Source of the DNA: Hybos culiciformis
Lineage: Eukaryota; Arthropoda; Insecta; Diptera; Hybotidae
Direction: 5' to 3'
Length of the DNA: 64,000 nucleotides
Assembly: GCA_964007475.1 (NCBI GenBank)
Contig: OZ023273.1
Location: forward strand, 35,028,436-35,092,435
Part shown: one piece after another, positions 1-11,400 of the stretch
Layout of the letters: every line of letters starts with the position of its first letter
How positions within the stretch are numbered: position 1 is the stretch's first letter
Position numbers and translations under genes: made by a program
The notes under the pieces: generated by a model
What the model saw: only the letters and a program-made list of their open reading frames with translations
Told to the model about the DNA's origin: nothing
Databases searched by the model: none

Positions 1-37
1 TTTTATTTCAATTTTTCAATAAAATGAAATAATTAAA

Positions 38-214
38 ATGTCAAAAGTTCAACCATTATCATTCAAAGACACTGTAATCTATCATGATCCAAATATTTCA
101 AAAACAATAAATTTTAAAAGCTTTAATAAGGAAAAGAGAAAACTATTGCTTGCATACATTTTCAAAATCCTTGTTGAAGGAAATTTAACTTACAATAACT
201 TCATTTATTACTAA
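38..214 (+). CDS. Unrecognised 58-codon open frame in the CASK intron
   Basis: The frame starts at an ATG with stops upstream and ends at TAA. The product begins MSKVQPLSFKDTVIYHDPN and continues with a lysine-rich and hydrophobic stretch (KRKLLLAYIFKILVEGNL). Composition is less skewed to Phe, Lys and Asn than most chance frames in this window. I do not recognise the protein and see no signal peptide or known motif. It could be a small nested gene, a remnant of a mobile element or a chance frame; its closeness to the window edge prevents checking the upstream context. Confidence 0.3.
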   Translation: MSKVQPLSFKDTVIYHDPNISKTINFKSFNKEKRKLLLAYIFKILVEGNLTYNNFIYY

Positions 215-293
215 TTGTAGTTAAAAAAAATGTAATAATCAATAAAAATTCTTATGAAAAGAGTTTTAATGCGTTGGGGATCGTTATGTTGTA

Positions 294-323
294 TTTAGTG
301 CTATAGAATTTAGTGCTATAGAA
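294..323 (+). repeat. 15-bp tandem duplication
   Basis: Two adjacent copies of TTTAGTGCTATAGAA occupy 294-308 and 309-323. They lie just upstream of the 31-bp repeat array. Confidence 0.85.
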
Positions 324-362
324 TTTAAATGGAGTATTATATGCGTCAATACACATGCAATC

Positions 363-465
363 ATTTAGATGCATCTGCGTAAATAATGAAAAAATTTAGA
401 TGCATCAGCGTATATAATGAAAAAATTTAGATGCATCAGCGTAAATAATGAATTCATTTAGATGT
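363..465 (+). repeat. 31-bp tandem repeat, about 3.3 copies
   Basis: Copies start at 363, 394, 425 and 456, exactly 31 bp apart. The unit contains ATTTAGATGCATCAGCG followed by TAAATAATGAAA. The last copy diverges after ATTTAGATG. The palindromic ATGCAT core lies in each full unit. Confidence 0.9.
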
Positions 466-618
466 TTCGTATTGAATATTATACGTAATACCTAAACAAA
501 CATAATATCTCTCACAATATTTCAAAACAGCCAAATACAAAAAAAAAAAATGAGAAAAAATGAGAAGAAAAAATTTTCTCTCTTTGCAACTACCTCTCCC
601 CTACGCATTAAAACAGTA

Positions 619-801
619 TATTGGACATGTAAACAAAATTTGTTATGCAACTCGTTCTGTATTTACACAAAAATATATTGACACTTGTCAATTTATATCA
701 CTCGACCTTTGGTCTCGTGATATAAGTATTGACTCGTGTCAATGTATTTTTGTGTATACAGAACTCTTAATTAATAACAAATTTAGTTTACATATACAAT
801 A
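619..801. repeat. Hairpin MITE-like inverted repeat (183 bp)
   Basis: The two halves are imperfect inverted copies. The left arm carries GTAAACAAAATTTGTTAT, then TTCTGTATTTACACAAAAAT and TTGACACTTGTCAAT. The right arm has the complements in reverse order. The centre reads CTCGACCTTTGGTCTCG, a tight hairpin tip. The 80-codon frame across it comes from the repeat and is not a gene. It is most likely a miniature inverted-repeat element; no clear target duplication was identified. Confidence 0.75.
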
Positions 802-1489
802 ATCTACAATTATTCTTCCAGCAAGTACAGTTCTGAAATCATTATAATGTTTATCAGAGTTATTGCTATTAATTGTAAAAATAAACAAGTTGTGTATCAA
901 AATTGATTGTATTGTAGAGAAACAGATAACTTGCGAAACATATTTTTAATAAATAAAAATCATATCTTATAATATTATATTTTGCTAGACGATGCAATTA
1001 AAAATAATGATGTCTAAAATTTATCGATATTGTTAAAAAATATTAATTACAATTTTTTATATACGCTCTGTAAATGAGTCCAGATGATAATTAATTAAAT
1101 TTTACATAATATAAAATGTTTATTTATCAATTTTTATTTATATTTTGCCTTTTTGTCAAATGAACGAAATCCTTGGGGTTTGATATATTACATTGCAAAC
1201 ATCTATTTGCTCAACTATGATGCTATGATGCTACGATGTTTTTTATTGTCGTTTACAATTATAAATTGATCTAAGTAATTAAAAAAATTGAATGTGTTTT
1301 ATTCTTTACCTGTTTTATTGCATTAGTTTAAAAAAATTAATATTGAGTCTTGCATAGTTTGAATCTTTGCTGATTCATAATTTAATTCAATACAAATTCT
1401 AGAAAATTGTTAGAAATTGTAATTTTATTATAGTTTAATTAGTACTAATTTGTAGTTTGACCAAATTAAGCTAAAACAACTTAATTAAA

Positions 1490-1849
1490 AGTTTGGATTT
1501 TTTGTCCCAAAATTTGATTGTAGAGCCGTTTTAGATTATTTTAAAGTTTAATTTAAAAAAAACATTTCATTCACAATCTCAGGAATGTTTCATAGTTTAA
1601 AATGACATAAAACTTTTTAGAATCGGTTAAGGCTAAGTGCTCGAAATCTCTTCAAAACCATTTTGTGACACATAACAATGGTTTTGAAGAGATTTCGAGC
1701 ACTTAGCCTTAACCGATTCTAAAAAGTCTTATAACCTTTTAAAGTATCAAACAGTTCGGAGGTTGTGAATGAAATGTTTTTTCTAAATTTAACTTTAAAA
1801 TAATCTAAAACTGCTATTCAAAAAAAATTTGGGACAAAAAATTCAAACT
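1490..1849. repeat. Long foldback hairpin with 173-nt arms and 14-nt loop
   Basis: The left arm (1490-1662) and right arm (1677-1849) are equal-length inverted copies around the loop 1663-1676. The inner 51 bp of each arm (1612-1662 and 1677-1727) is a perfect match, while the outer 120 bp is only about 80-85% matched by eye. The outer part includes TTTTTTGTCCCAAA and ACATTTCATTCACAA. It could be a foldback transposon, or a source of double-stranded RNA if transcribed within the CASK pre-mRNA. Confidence 0.85.
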
Positions 1850-2300
1850 GGTACCAAGTTCCCTTAATAAATTAAGTAATTTAATAAAATAATAAAATTC
1901 TTAATTTTACATTAATACTCAACTAAACTAAGTTACAAAATTTTTCGAATAAAAAAAACTATAAGCAGTGCATTTTTTAAAAATATTTCAAATATTTTGT
2001 CACAAATATTTTGTCACAAATCATTAAATTTATAAATTGTTGAATCTTTTATATTTTAAAAATTATTGGAATTTAATATGACAAGAAAACTATGTGATAT
2101 GAAAGAATTTTCTGGAAATGAGAAAAACTCAGTTTTTTATTTTCTGTGCTTTGATCTTTCGTGTAGGCAATAATGTAATTAGGAAATTGATTTTATTTTG
2201 CACATCATTGACTTTTTCAATTTATTTTGGAATTTTCCTATGTATTTTTTTGTTCTAAATTTTCAGTTGTACATTAATAAACATTAAATGGTTTGTTGAT

Positions 2301-2322
2301 TCATCATCATCATCATCATCAT
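2301..2322 (+). repeat. (TCA)n microsatellite, about 7 units
   Basis: This is an uninterrupted run of TCA triplets after GTTTGTTGAT. It is a simple repeat with no coding context. Confidence 0.85.
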
Positions 2323-2473
2323 AAATCATTGCGACTTCAAAAATAATATTCTTCTAAAATGTTTATTTGATAAGATTTATTAATTTTAGTTTTTCGTTTT
2401 TTCGAATTCAATGCCATTGTCTCGTATAACTGATGCAGGTCAGTCGAACAAATCAAAAATCAATCTGCGATAG

Positions 2474-2503
2474 TATAAATATTTGCTGACATGTACTTCA
2501 GTC
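2474..2503 (+). promoter_or_regulatory. TATA box plus initiator, candidate intronic promoter
   Basis: TATAAAT at 2474-2480 is followed by TCAGTC at 2498-2503, placing the initiator A at 2500, 26 nt from the first T of the TATA box. This spacing and the TCAGT core match insect RNA polymerase II core promoters. The first ATG downstream (2574) opens only 28 codons, ending at 2660. Whether a transcript exists is unknown. Confidence 0.35.
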
Positions 2504-2907
2504 TTACTTCAACAGTTCATAAATTATAATTTTTTTTTATACAAAAATTTGGCGTTGAAAAAAGAACTTAACTATGCTGGCAATAGATCCGACCGTAATA
2601 AAATCAACCCTTTTTTTTCGCTTTAATAAAATAACAGAGATACATATTCAAGTTACATAAATAAATAAAATCCTTTGATTTTTTTTAATTAATTTTATAA
2701 AAAATTACACTCAATTTCTATAGGTACATTTTATATATTTATATTTATTAAATATCTCGAGCTTAACAAATATTAATATTCTATTTTATTTATGGTTAAG
2801 GAAATTAAAAATTTGATATAATTATATTTTTAAAACCATTATTATTTTTTAAAATTTTAATTGGATGAGATTCATATTAATTAATTCTTCTTTTCTTTAT
2901 TATTTTG

Positions 2908-3174
2908 TTATTTTTTCAAAAAATATTTAAAAATTTCATCATTCTTAAGAAATGAAAGAGATGTATATAAATAATATAAAATTGTACACTCATTGGAACA
3001 AGAAAATTTCTCAAAATTCTTCTTCAATTTTTTCTTACGTCCAATATACCCCATAATTTCTAAAGCAAGTTCTTTGCGTCCGAATTGATTGACAAAAGTT
3101 CGATAAGCATAGTCAGTATTTTTGGTTTTGTTTAGAAAATTATATATAATTTTTTCTAATTTCAACGCTATCAT
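2908..3174 (-). CDS. Unrecognised 88-codon open frame in the CASK intron
   Basis: The frame starts at ATG with an in-frame stop just upstream and ends TAA. The product begins MIALKLEKIIYNFLNKTKN and includes FGRKELALEIMGYIGRKKK and a cysteine pair near SCSNEC. It is less dominated by homopolymer codons than other chance frames here. No signal peptide, transmembrane segment or known motif is visible. It lies antisense inside the CASK intron. It may be a small lineage-specific gene, a decayed fragment of a mobile element, or chance. Confidence 0.3.
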   Translation of the reverse strand: MIALKLEKIIYNFLNKTKNTDYAYRTFVNQFGRKELALEIMGYIGRKKKLKKNFEKFSCSNECTILYYLYTSLSFLKNDEIFKYFLKK

Positions 3175-6100
3175 TTTTGTCGATTACTTACACATCATAA
3201 CTCCAAAAATTTATTTATTTACCCACAATATTTGGCATATTTTGGTTTACTACTTCTTCTCAATTTATTTTTATTATTTTCACAAAATTAAATTTTAGAA
3301 TCACCTAATATCGTCAATATTAAATTTTATAATGTTTGGCACATAATGTGTGTTATGTTATGACTGATTTTATTCTTTTTTTTATGAAAAATCAACAAAA
3401 AAACAGGAAAAATAATTTTTTTTATCGAAAATTGGAAAAAAAAAATTGTACAATATTTTAATAAGTTATGAGTTCATTCCCAAAGGATATTATAAGGACC
3501 TGGGAAAGAAATTTATAATAACAATAACATATAATATTATTATTATTTTGAAATGCCATAAATTTGTTATCTTTTTAACTAAAATAACATTTACCAAAGA
3601 AAAAAAAATGAAAATGTTCATGTAAATATAATGAACATTTGTTCTTAAATTTAATGGAGTTTATATATCTTGTTTTCAACAGAGCAACTACATATTAAGT
3701 ACACATATACGAAAATATTCTGGAACTTGGAAGTACACAAATTTTTTCACTTGAAACAGAAGTTATAACTTGTCTAAATGTTTGATTTATCATTCTACCG
3801 TTCGGCACTATAATTCTTGTTTGCTTCTTTAAATTTTAGTTATTTTTTAAGAAAAAATATTATATGGGGGGCTAAACGACGCCGACGGGCAATTTCATTC
3901 CAATCCATTCGTATTATTTGCATCATACATAAAATTTATTTTTATAATAACGGATGAAACTGATTGGTACAAACATAGGTACAAGATTTATTAATTTAAA
4001 TTTAATTTAAATTCAGTTAATTTTTATTCAGTGTAGACGAATTAAAGTCATTTAATTTTTATTTTAGAACAAAATTATTTATTGTTAAAACCATTTGTTT
4101 CTCTTGAGAAAACTTAAAAGCGTAAACGTAGCGTTAAAAAAATTATTTGTTTGTTCTATACCTAATTAAAAATCAACAATTTTAAATAAATATTAATTGA
4201 AAATATAATATTAATTTTTTTTATCAGTTAATGTTGTTTTTGCCTAGCATTAAAAAATCTAAACAAATTATTTCTAACATAAAAAGAAAATTATTTATTT
4301 TCATTAAATTACTAGTTTCTTGCAATACCTGGTGGTGATATTATATTTATTATTATGTATTTCAAATCTACTTAAGTAAAATATGTTTACTATATACAAT
4401 GCTGAATAATGTTATTTACCTCTTAAAAAATGTTAACTTGATTATTTGATTTATAAATGAAACCAGGTCAGGAAATAAAACTATGACATATACGTTACAT
4501 ACAAAAATATAAATAAATATTAAATAAATATTCTTTATTATTCTTAGGGAATATAAATTTGCATAAAAATTTGATTAAGTATATTAGTTTAATCATAATG
4601 AAAATTATATATTTTCATTATAAGGTTAACTAGCTAAATATGTTTAAAACTTTTGAACATTATCTAGTCTAGTGTAATAATTAATAGGACCAAAAATCAA
4701 TTTCCTTACAGGAAATTTTATTCTTACTTAAATACATTTTAATTTTAACTATTATTCTCAGATAACATAAAGAAGTTATATATTGAGAATATGCACAATG
4801 TATTTTCACTAGTATGTGTATATATTTATAATCAATTATGCAAAAATATATATTTATATAAATATATTTAATTTTCAATAAAAATGTCCAAAGTATTTTT
4901 TTTGCACAAAAAATAAAAGATATACTTTCTTCAAATTGGTAGTTCACAATATGATCATCTTTCTTTAATTTCTGTTTCAAAATTAAAATTCTCTAAAAGT
5001 GCTTATTTATATCCATTTATTTATGTAACCCATTTGCAAAATCACTAAAGCAGACCTAGAAAATAATATTTCTTTTCAAAGAAAAATATGATTATATTTT
5101 ACTTTTGTTATCTTAAATAGAAAAAATGTATGTTACATTGATAACTTTGAACTAAATAAACACTTCAAAATTAAATATAGTATACCAGTATACGTACTAT
5201 CTATTTCTATTTTAAATTCAATTCAAATTCTTTGCAAAGAATCTTATCTAAAATATGTTCACTTTTATTATTTCAGACCTATAAGAAAAAAAATGTACTT
5301 TGATAAATATTTCTTTAATGTTATAAATGTTTTCGGTTTGATAGAACAAGAATAAAATTTGAATTATATTAACACTTTTTTACATACACAAAAATTTTTT
5401 ACATTACATCCATAAATCATAATAGAAACAAAAATTTTAAAATGAAAAATTAATGGTATTTTATCTTTTGCATAAAGTGATGATTGAAACATAAGCTTTC
5501 ATATAAAGTAGGAATTTCATTGCTCTCAACTAACGTTAGATCTAAAATTTTTTAATAATCCTAGTACAGGGTTGTGTTACAATTTACAATGTCGGCATTA
5601 GCAAAATATTTTGATCTAAGAATCAATTTTATACTTAAAAGATTTTCTTTAAATATCTTTAATAGTAAACACTTTCATTACGAAACTTACAACAACAAAT
5701 AGTAATATAAAATTTTCTTGAAAACATAAAACAACACAACCTCTGTGAAATAAGAATTGTCCTGAAAAAATATAATTACATTCTAAGAAAAAAAGAAAAC
5801 ATTCTCGACAAAAAGAAATATTATCATTCTATCAAAGAAAGAAAAATATTTTCCACTTAACTAGTTTTTCGTTCCAATTTTAAGACATTTGCTGTAAAAA
5901 CATACATATTTTATTTCCTCTTGTATCAAGAAGTTTTTTTTACTGAATTGATGATATTTAAAAGTTTATTAATAACATCTGCCTGTCATGAGGATGTTTC
6001 ATATGATTCAGTTTTAACATAAATAATTATTACAAGGTTTTAACAATTTTTATACATATCTAATGTAAGCTTCATTTTAAGTGAACATCATTGGAGGATT

Positions 6101-7682
6101 TCGAAATTATGACGTATTTTTACTTCATAACGTTTAAACGTATTTTAAAAATATATGAACAGACAAGCTAATTCTTAACGGATGACTGAAATTAAAAATA
6201 TTTTTCAGAAACATTATTAATTTTAATTAAAAGAGACATACAATTTATCAGCATACAGTATAAAACATTAATTAACTGTGTCCTTTCTTATAATATCCAT
6301 TTCCATTTCTAATATTTTCACTTTTTCTACAAATTAAATAAAGTAATAAATTATATGACCACCGCAATCATGACATTAAAACATTAAATAAAGAAATGAG
6401 TCCTTAGGCTAAAAACTCATTTTCACTTAATATACGTTATAATATGAGTGGGTAAAGAAAATTCTTATAAATATGAACATTAATTTTAAGAGAAGCTAAA
6501 ATTAAACATGATGCTCTTCTATTAAATAATAAATTATGTTTATTTTTTTTCAAACATGTCAATAAACATAAAATATTAATTTGAGTCAAGGATATTAATC
6601 ATATCGATTATTATACGAATGTTAAATCACTTGACATCACTTTTATGTTTTATGGGCCAGCAAGAAAAAAAAACTTGATTTTATTTTAGCAATTAAAAGT
6701 TTATATTTTTATGCCCCACTGACTTTTCTTATTATTCGTTAAATTGATTGATTAAATATATAAAAAAAAATTATTAAGTACACTCCATTAATTCTGACTC
6801 AATGCAAACGAAAGTGATAACTTGATAATATATGGAACTGAAAGCAATTTCGACGGGCTAAGCCAAAGAATAATATTGTATTAACATGAGTTTTATTGGA
6901 TGAATATTAAACTTTATAAATGTTAATTTACTAAGAAGTATTTCAGTCAGTCAGCATAATACCAAATTGTCTTATTATCAACAAAAGTTATTGAATTACA
7001 CTTGACATTTGGACAGCTAGAATTCTAATTCAAACTTATCGTTTTAAATTCAAATATCTCATAAATTGTTCTCAAAATGAATTAATTTATATAATAAATA
7101 ATAGAAATTTATCAAACAGAAATTTATATTTATGCATAGTGTTCATCAATTAATTTATAAAATCAAAATCTTCAAATGTTCTTTATATAGAATTCCTAAT
7201 ATAATTGAAACAGTTTTCTTAATCAAGATTTTTTATCTCAACAGAAAAACTATGCCAAAAATAAACGTTTAAAATAAAGTATAAATATATCTTATCCCAT
7301 TTTAAATTTATTTTGCTCAGGTAAATTTAAAAAGGGAAAAAAAATTCTTTATTGAGATATTCAAAAGCATTTTCATGTTTTCAAGAGCTTTTAATTTTTC
7401 ACTCTATATATTTTTTTTTATTTAATGTTGAAAAACTTGTTTTTTTGTATTTTATGTACTTAAGTAAACTAGATTTTTGTAACGAAATTGGTAGAAGCAA
7501 TAGGCAATTATTAACGTTTAACAAATGGAAATCAAGCATATGCATAAATAACAAGTTTTTAAATTGTTGGTCCAAAAGCAAGATTGTTACTTCTCAGTAA
7601 TATCCGAATAACTACAGTAAGTTGTGGGAATCTTAAATTTTCCTGGGCAAATAGTTAGTGCGGTACTCTATTATTGCTTTAA

Positions 7683-8432
7683 GGGGGTAGATGCACTTAG
7701 AATTTTTGAAAAATCGATTTTTTTTTTGTTTTCATTTTCTTAAAGTATGATGTTTCAAGAATATTCTCTGAAAATTTCAAGTCAATCCGATGAATAGTTT
7801 TCAAGATATTTAGTAATTACTGAAGCAACATTCAACCTCTTAACACCAAAATTAAACAAGATCTACTTTTAAAAAACTTTAAACGCGTTTTTATCAAAAC
7901 TGTGTTTTTCCATTCGGTGACCAATATAACTCGAAAACCATTGAGTGGATATTGATGAAATTTTAATATTATGTTTTTGGCATTAAGAACTAGTCTTTAA
8001 TCGAAGGATATTGATTTTTGTTAACAATTACTATATTTTTTAAACAATTAACTTTTAACATTTTATCGAAAATCAGAGTCCAAAGTTTCGAATGCCACCA
8101 TTTTGTAAATTTTCAAAAAAAAAAAAAAAGCTTCGATTAAAGACTGGATTTATTATTAAACTAGAGGTTTCACCTTGGTTTTTCGAATTCAGATGATCCA
8201 AAAGGCTGTTGTGATGGTCACCGCGAAGTACTACTCGCGGGAGAGGATCCAACCGATATGGCGATATTTTAATAAATAATATGTATTTTTTTTTTTTTTT
8301 TTTCATAAATGTTAAGTTAAAGCATTGTATAAAAACTCTGTATAATTTATTTTGTAAAATAAACTTAATTACTGTAAAAAATAAATTTTTTAAAATATGC
8401 CTTTTTTTACGCTTCTGAGTGCATCTACCCCC
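7683..8432. mobile_element. Non-autonomous DNA transposon flanked by TTAA
   Basis: The ends are inverted: GGGGGTAGATGCACTTAGAA at the left and the same 20 bp with one mismatch at the right. Both are flanked by TTAA (7679-7682 and 8433-8436). TTAA duplication is the hallmark of piggyBac-type insertion, although the GGGGG ends are not the usual piggyBac CCC/CCY start. Inside, AGTCTTTAATCGAAG (7992-8006) and its complement (8131-8145) form an internal inverted repeat. The 77-codon minus frame within it has no recognised transposase motif, so the 750-bp copy is non-autonomous. Confidence 0.8.
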
Positions 8433-11400
8433 TTAAAAAAACAACATTAGAATACACAAAATTATATAGAATGAAACTTTGAAGTTCTGCAATAATAAAG
8501 ATGTTATTTTCAATTTATATTTCTGTAACATGCGTATATAATAGTTTCTAATTCTAAACAACTACTTGAATCATCATCATTGTTTTTTTTTATTATTATT
8601 TTGAACATTAACACTTATAAAGAACAAAATTTATAAAACAACGACTAAAGTAAAATTGATAAAAAATTTTCTATTTTCTCTTCATTAAAATTAAACCTCA
8701 AAAGATAAAATAAATTAGAGCATGTTAAGAGTTTACTAATTAAATTTTAATTTAAAGATAATATTTTGTTATAAAAATTACTAGATCTTTTTGAAAATCT
8801 TCTTGAAAGATGTTTTATTTGGAATTTATTCGAGTTTTCCTTACACCATTAACAAAAATGGTAAATAAATTGTAGATTTAAATTTACAATTTCTCCCATA
8901 AAAAAGTAGATTCAATTATTTCTTTTAATAGATTTATAAGCTTTAATTTAAATTGAGGTTTTTCATATAATAATAGAGGGTTATATCGATGAAGAAGCTG
9001 CCCATTAAGTTAAATTTTGTTGTTGAAAACGTCAGGTTTAAAATTTTTTAAAAAATAAATAACATTGAATAGCCCAAGTTATAATAGCAACTAAATCGAA
9101 AAATAATGTAGAAAAAAATATTTTAAACATGATTATACACAATAAGCAACTTAAAAAACATTATTTCAACATTTTTCCAGTTGATAGAAGAATTACATTA
9201 AAGGAAAAACCAATTTAACTTTTATTTTTGTATATACATATACAACTTTTTGAATTTTTATATACAATATTTGTTCATTTTTCTTCTTCTTTTTTTGCAT
9301 AATATTTATGCTAAACCACATGATTTTGTTTATTTTATCAAATAAAATTATATTAAAAGATGGAAAATTTTATTTCGAACGTAAAATAAAATTTTGGTTT
9401 TTCTATATATTTTTGAGGTAATAAAAAAATGTTATTAAAATTGTTTCCACTATTTTTAAACTTTTATTTCATAATTTTAAGATAAAAAAGTAAATAGTGT
9501 ATGCAAAACTTTATCTTTCGTCTGATTTTGAAAAAAAAAAAAAACTTTTTGAATATTTATTTAAATAATAAAATAAAGTGTTTTTTTTTCATATATGATT
9601 GAAATTGTATTGCAAAAAAATTACATAAATATTAAAATTATTTCAGTGGAAGAAATATTTGAAATATTATAGGTTACATCTAATTGTAATAATTCAAATA
9701 TAATTTTTTTTTATAATGGAACTACAACATTAAACATAACAACTTCGGAATTTAATATTATACGAAAAAATTACGATTGAGGAAATATGTACCTTTTGTG
9801 TTCTTTTTACCTGCCCAAAAAATTATCGTAATCAAAATTATATATTTTCTTTCTATGATGTAGTGCTTCGCATTAATTAAATTTTAACCCATTTTTTCAT
9901 ATTTCATTAAGTAGTTACTATAACTTTAAAGTCTTTAGTCAATTGATTTTCATATCGAGTTAGAAATAAAAACTTTTAGCATCTATTCTAATTATTATTT
10001 TATTACTAAGCAAAACAATAATTTTGTAATTATTAGTAAAATACTTTAAAAATAATACAAACATTGTTGCTTTAATTTATTTCGCTTTAATTTTGAACGA
10101 AAAAGTAGACCTAAATATACTTCCAAACTTATTTGAGTGTGAAAAAAATTTTAAAAGTTTCTATTCTAATTAAATATTTATGAAAAAGTTTAACATAAAC
10201 AATTAAAAAGTTTTTATTATGAATAATTTACGTGCGGTGCGGGTATGGTATACCTCAAGCTTATATGTAAAATAAATATATATGTATATTAATCATTTCT
10301 TTAGCATAAACTCCCTTCACACTAAATAATTTAAAATAATTAATAAAAAAAAAAAATTAAAATTTTATGATTTATTATTTTTTTTAAGTTTATATGATTA
10401 TTATCATAATAAAAGTAAATGAAAAAAAAAATTGTTATTTCAGCGTTCAAAAAAAAAAGTGTTTGATAATATTTCTTATATGTTATGTCGTTATGAAAAA
10501 TAATAATTTTTCAAAAATAAAACTTTTCCCTTCAAATAAAAAATTTTAATTTAATTTTATTTAAAAGTGTAAAGTTTTTTTATATAACTTTTATCATCAT
10601 AATTTATCTTTTGAAAAATAAATATTTATAAATTTGCCTTTTTTTCTTCTCTTTTAAATTCAATAAAAATTGTCACTTTTTGAATTTACATAAATTAGTA
10701 AAATTAAAATACTGAAATTTGCCTTGATGTCATCAAAAAGGACCATGTTGATTTTTCGCAAAACTTAGCACATATAAAAGCCAATTTGAAAGCTCTATTA
10801 CTGTAGCTGTTATAAATAAGAAAAACAACTATTGAGTATTTAAAAAAAATATCACGAATATATTGCGATTATTCTTATTTACACACACTTACCAATGTCC
10901 AACAATATCCGATTTTCACACATTAGCCCTCGCAAGAACTAGATGCTATTTTTGCACATAATTTTGTCATTATAACACAGTTTTAATGAAATTTGCGGAA
11001 CAAAATAGTTTTCGAATTGAGATTTAAAATTTTCTTCGCTAAATATGTTTAATTAAGATTACTTTAATACTAACATAGAAGAATTTTATTTAACACATTC
11101 ATATTTTCTGAACATAATAAGAATTAAAAGTATAAAACTTTATTATAATAGTTTCAAAAACCAAATACTTAAGAGCTCAACAGTTTTGTTTTCGGTATTT
11201 TTACACCAACCTTCATTTTTACATAACGCATAATGGTGTGAAAAGGTAAATAATATTGGCTTTCTGTTAATGCAAATTGCTTGAGAATTTAATTTACCTT
11301 TTTTTAATATTCATAAAATTTTTTGTAAAAAATCTGTATATATATATTATTTTTTTTATATAATGGAATTCTGTATCAAAGAAATATAATTGATAATGTG

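Noticed and set aside
560..802. 80-codon + frame
   Set aside because: It runs through the inverted repeat at 619-801 and has no protein-like features beyond that.
8073..8306. 77-codon minus frame in the TTAA-flanked element
   Set aside because: It starts and ends in lysine and phenylalanine homopolymers; the GC-richer middle is not recognisable as a transposase.
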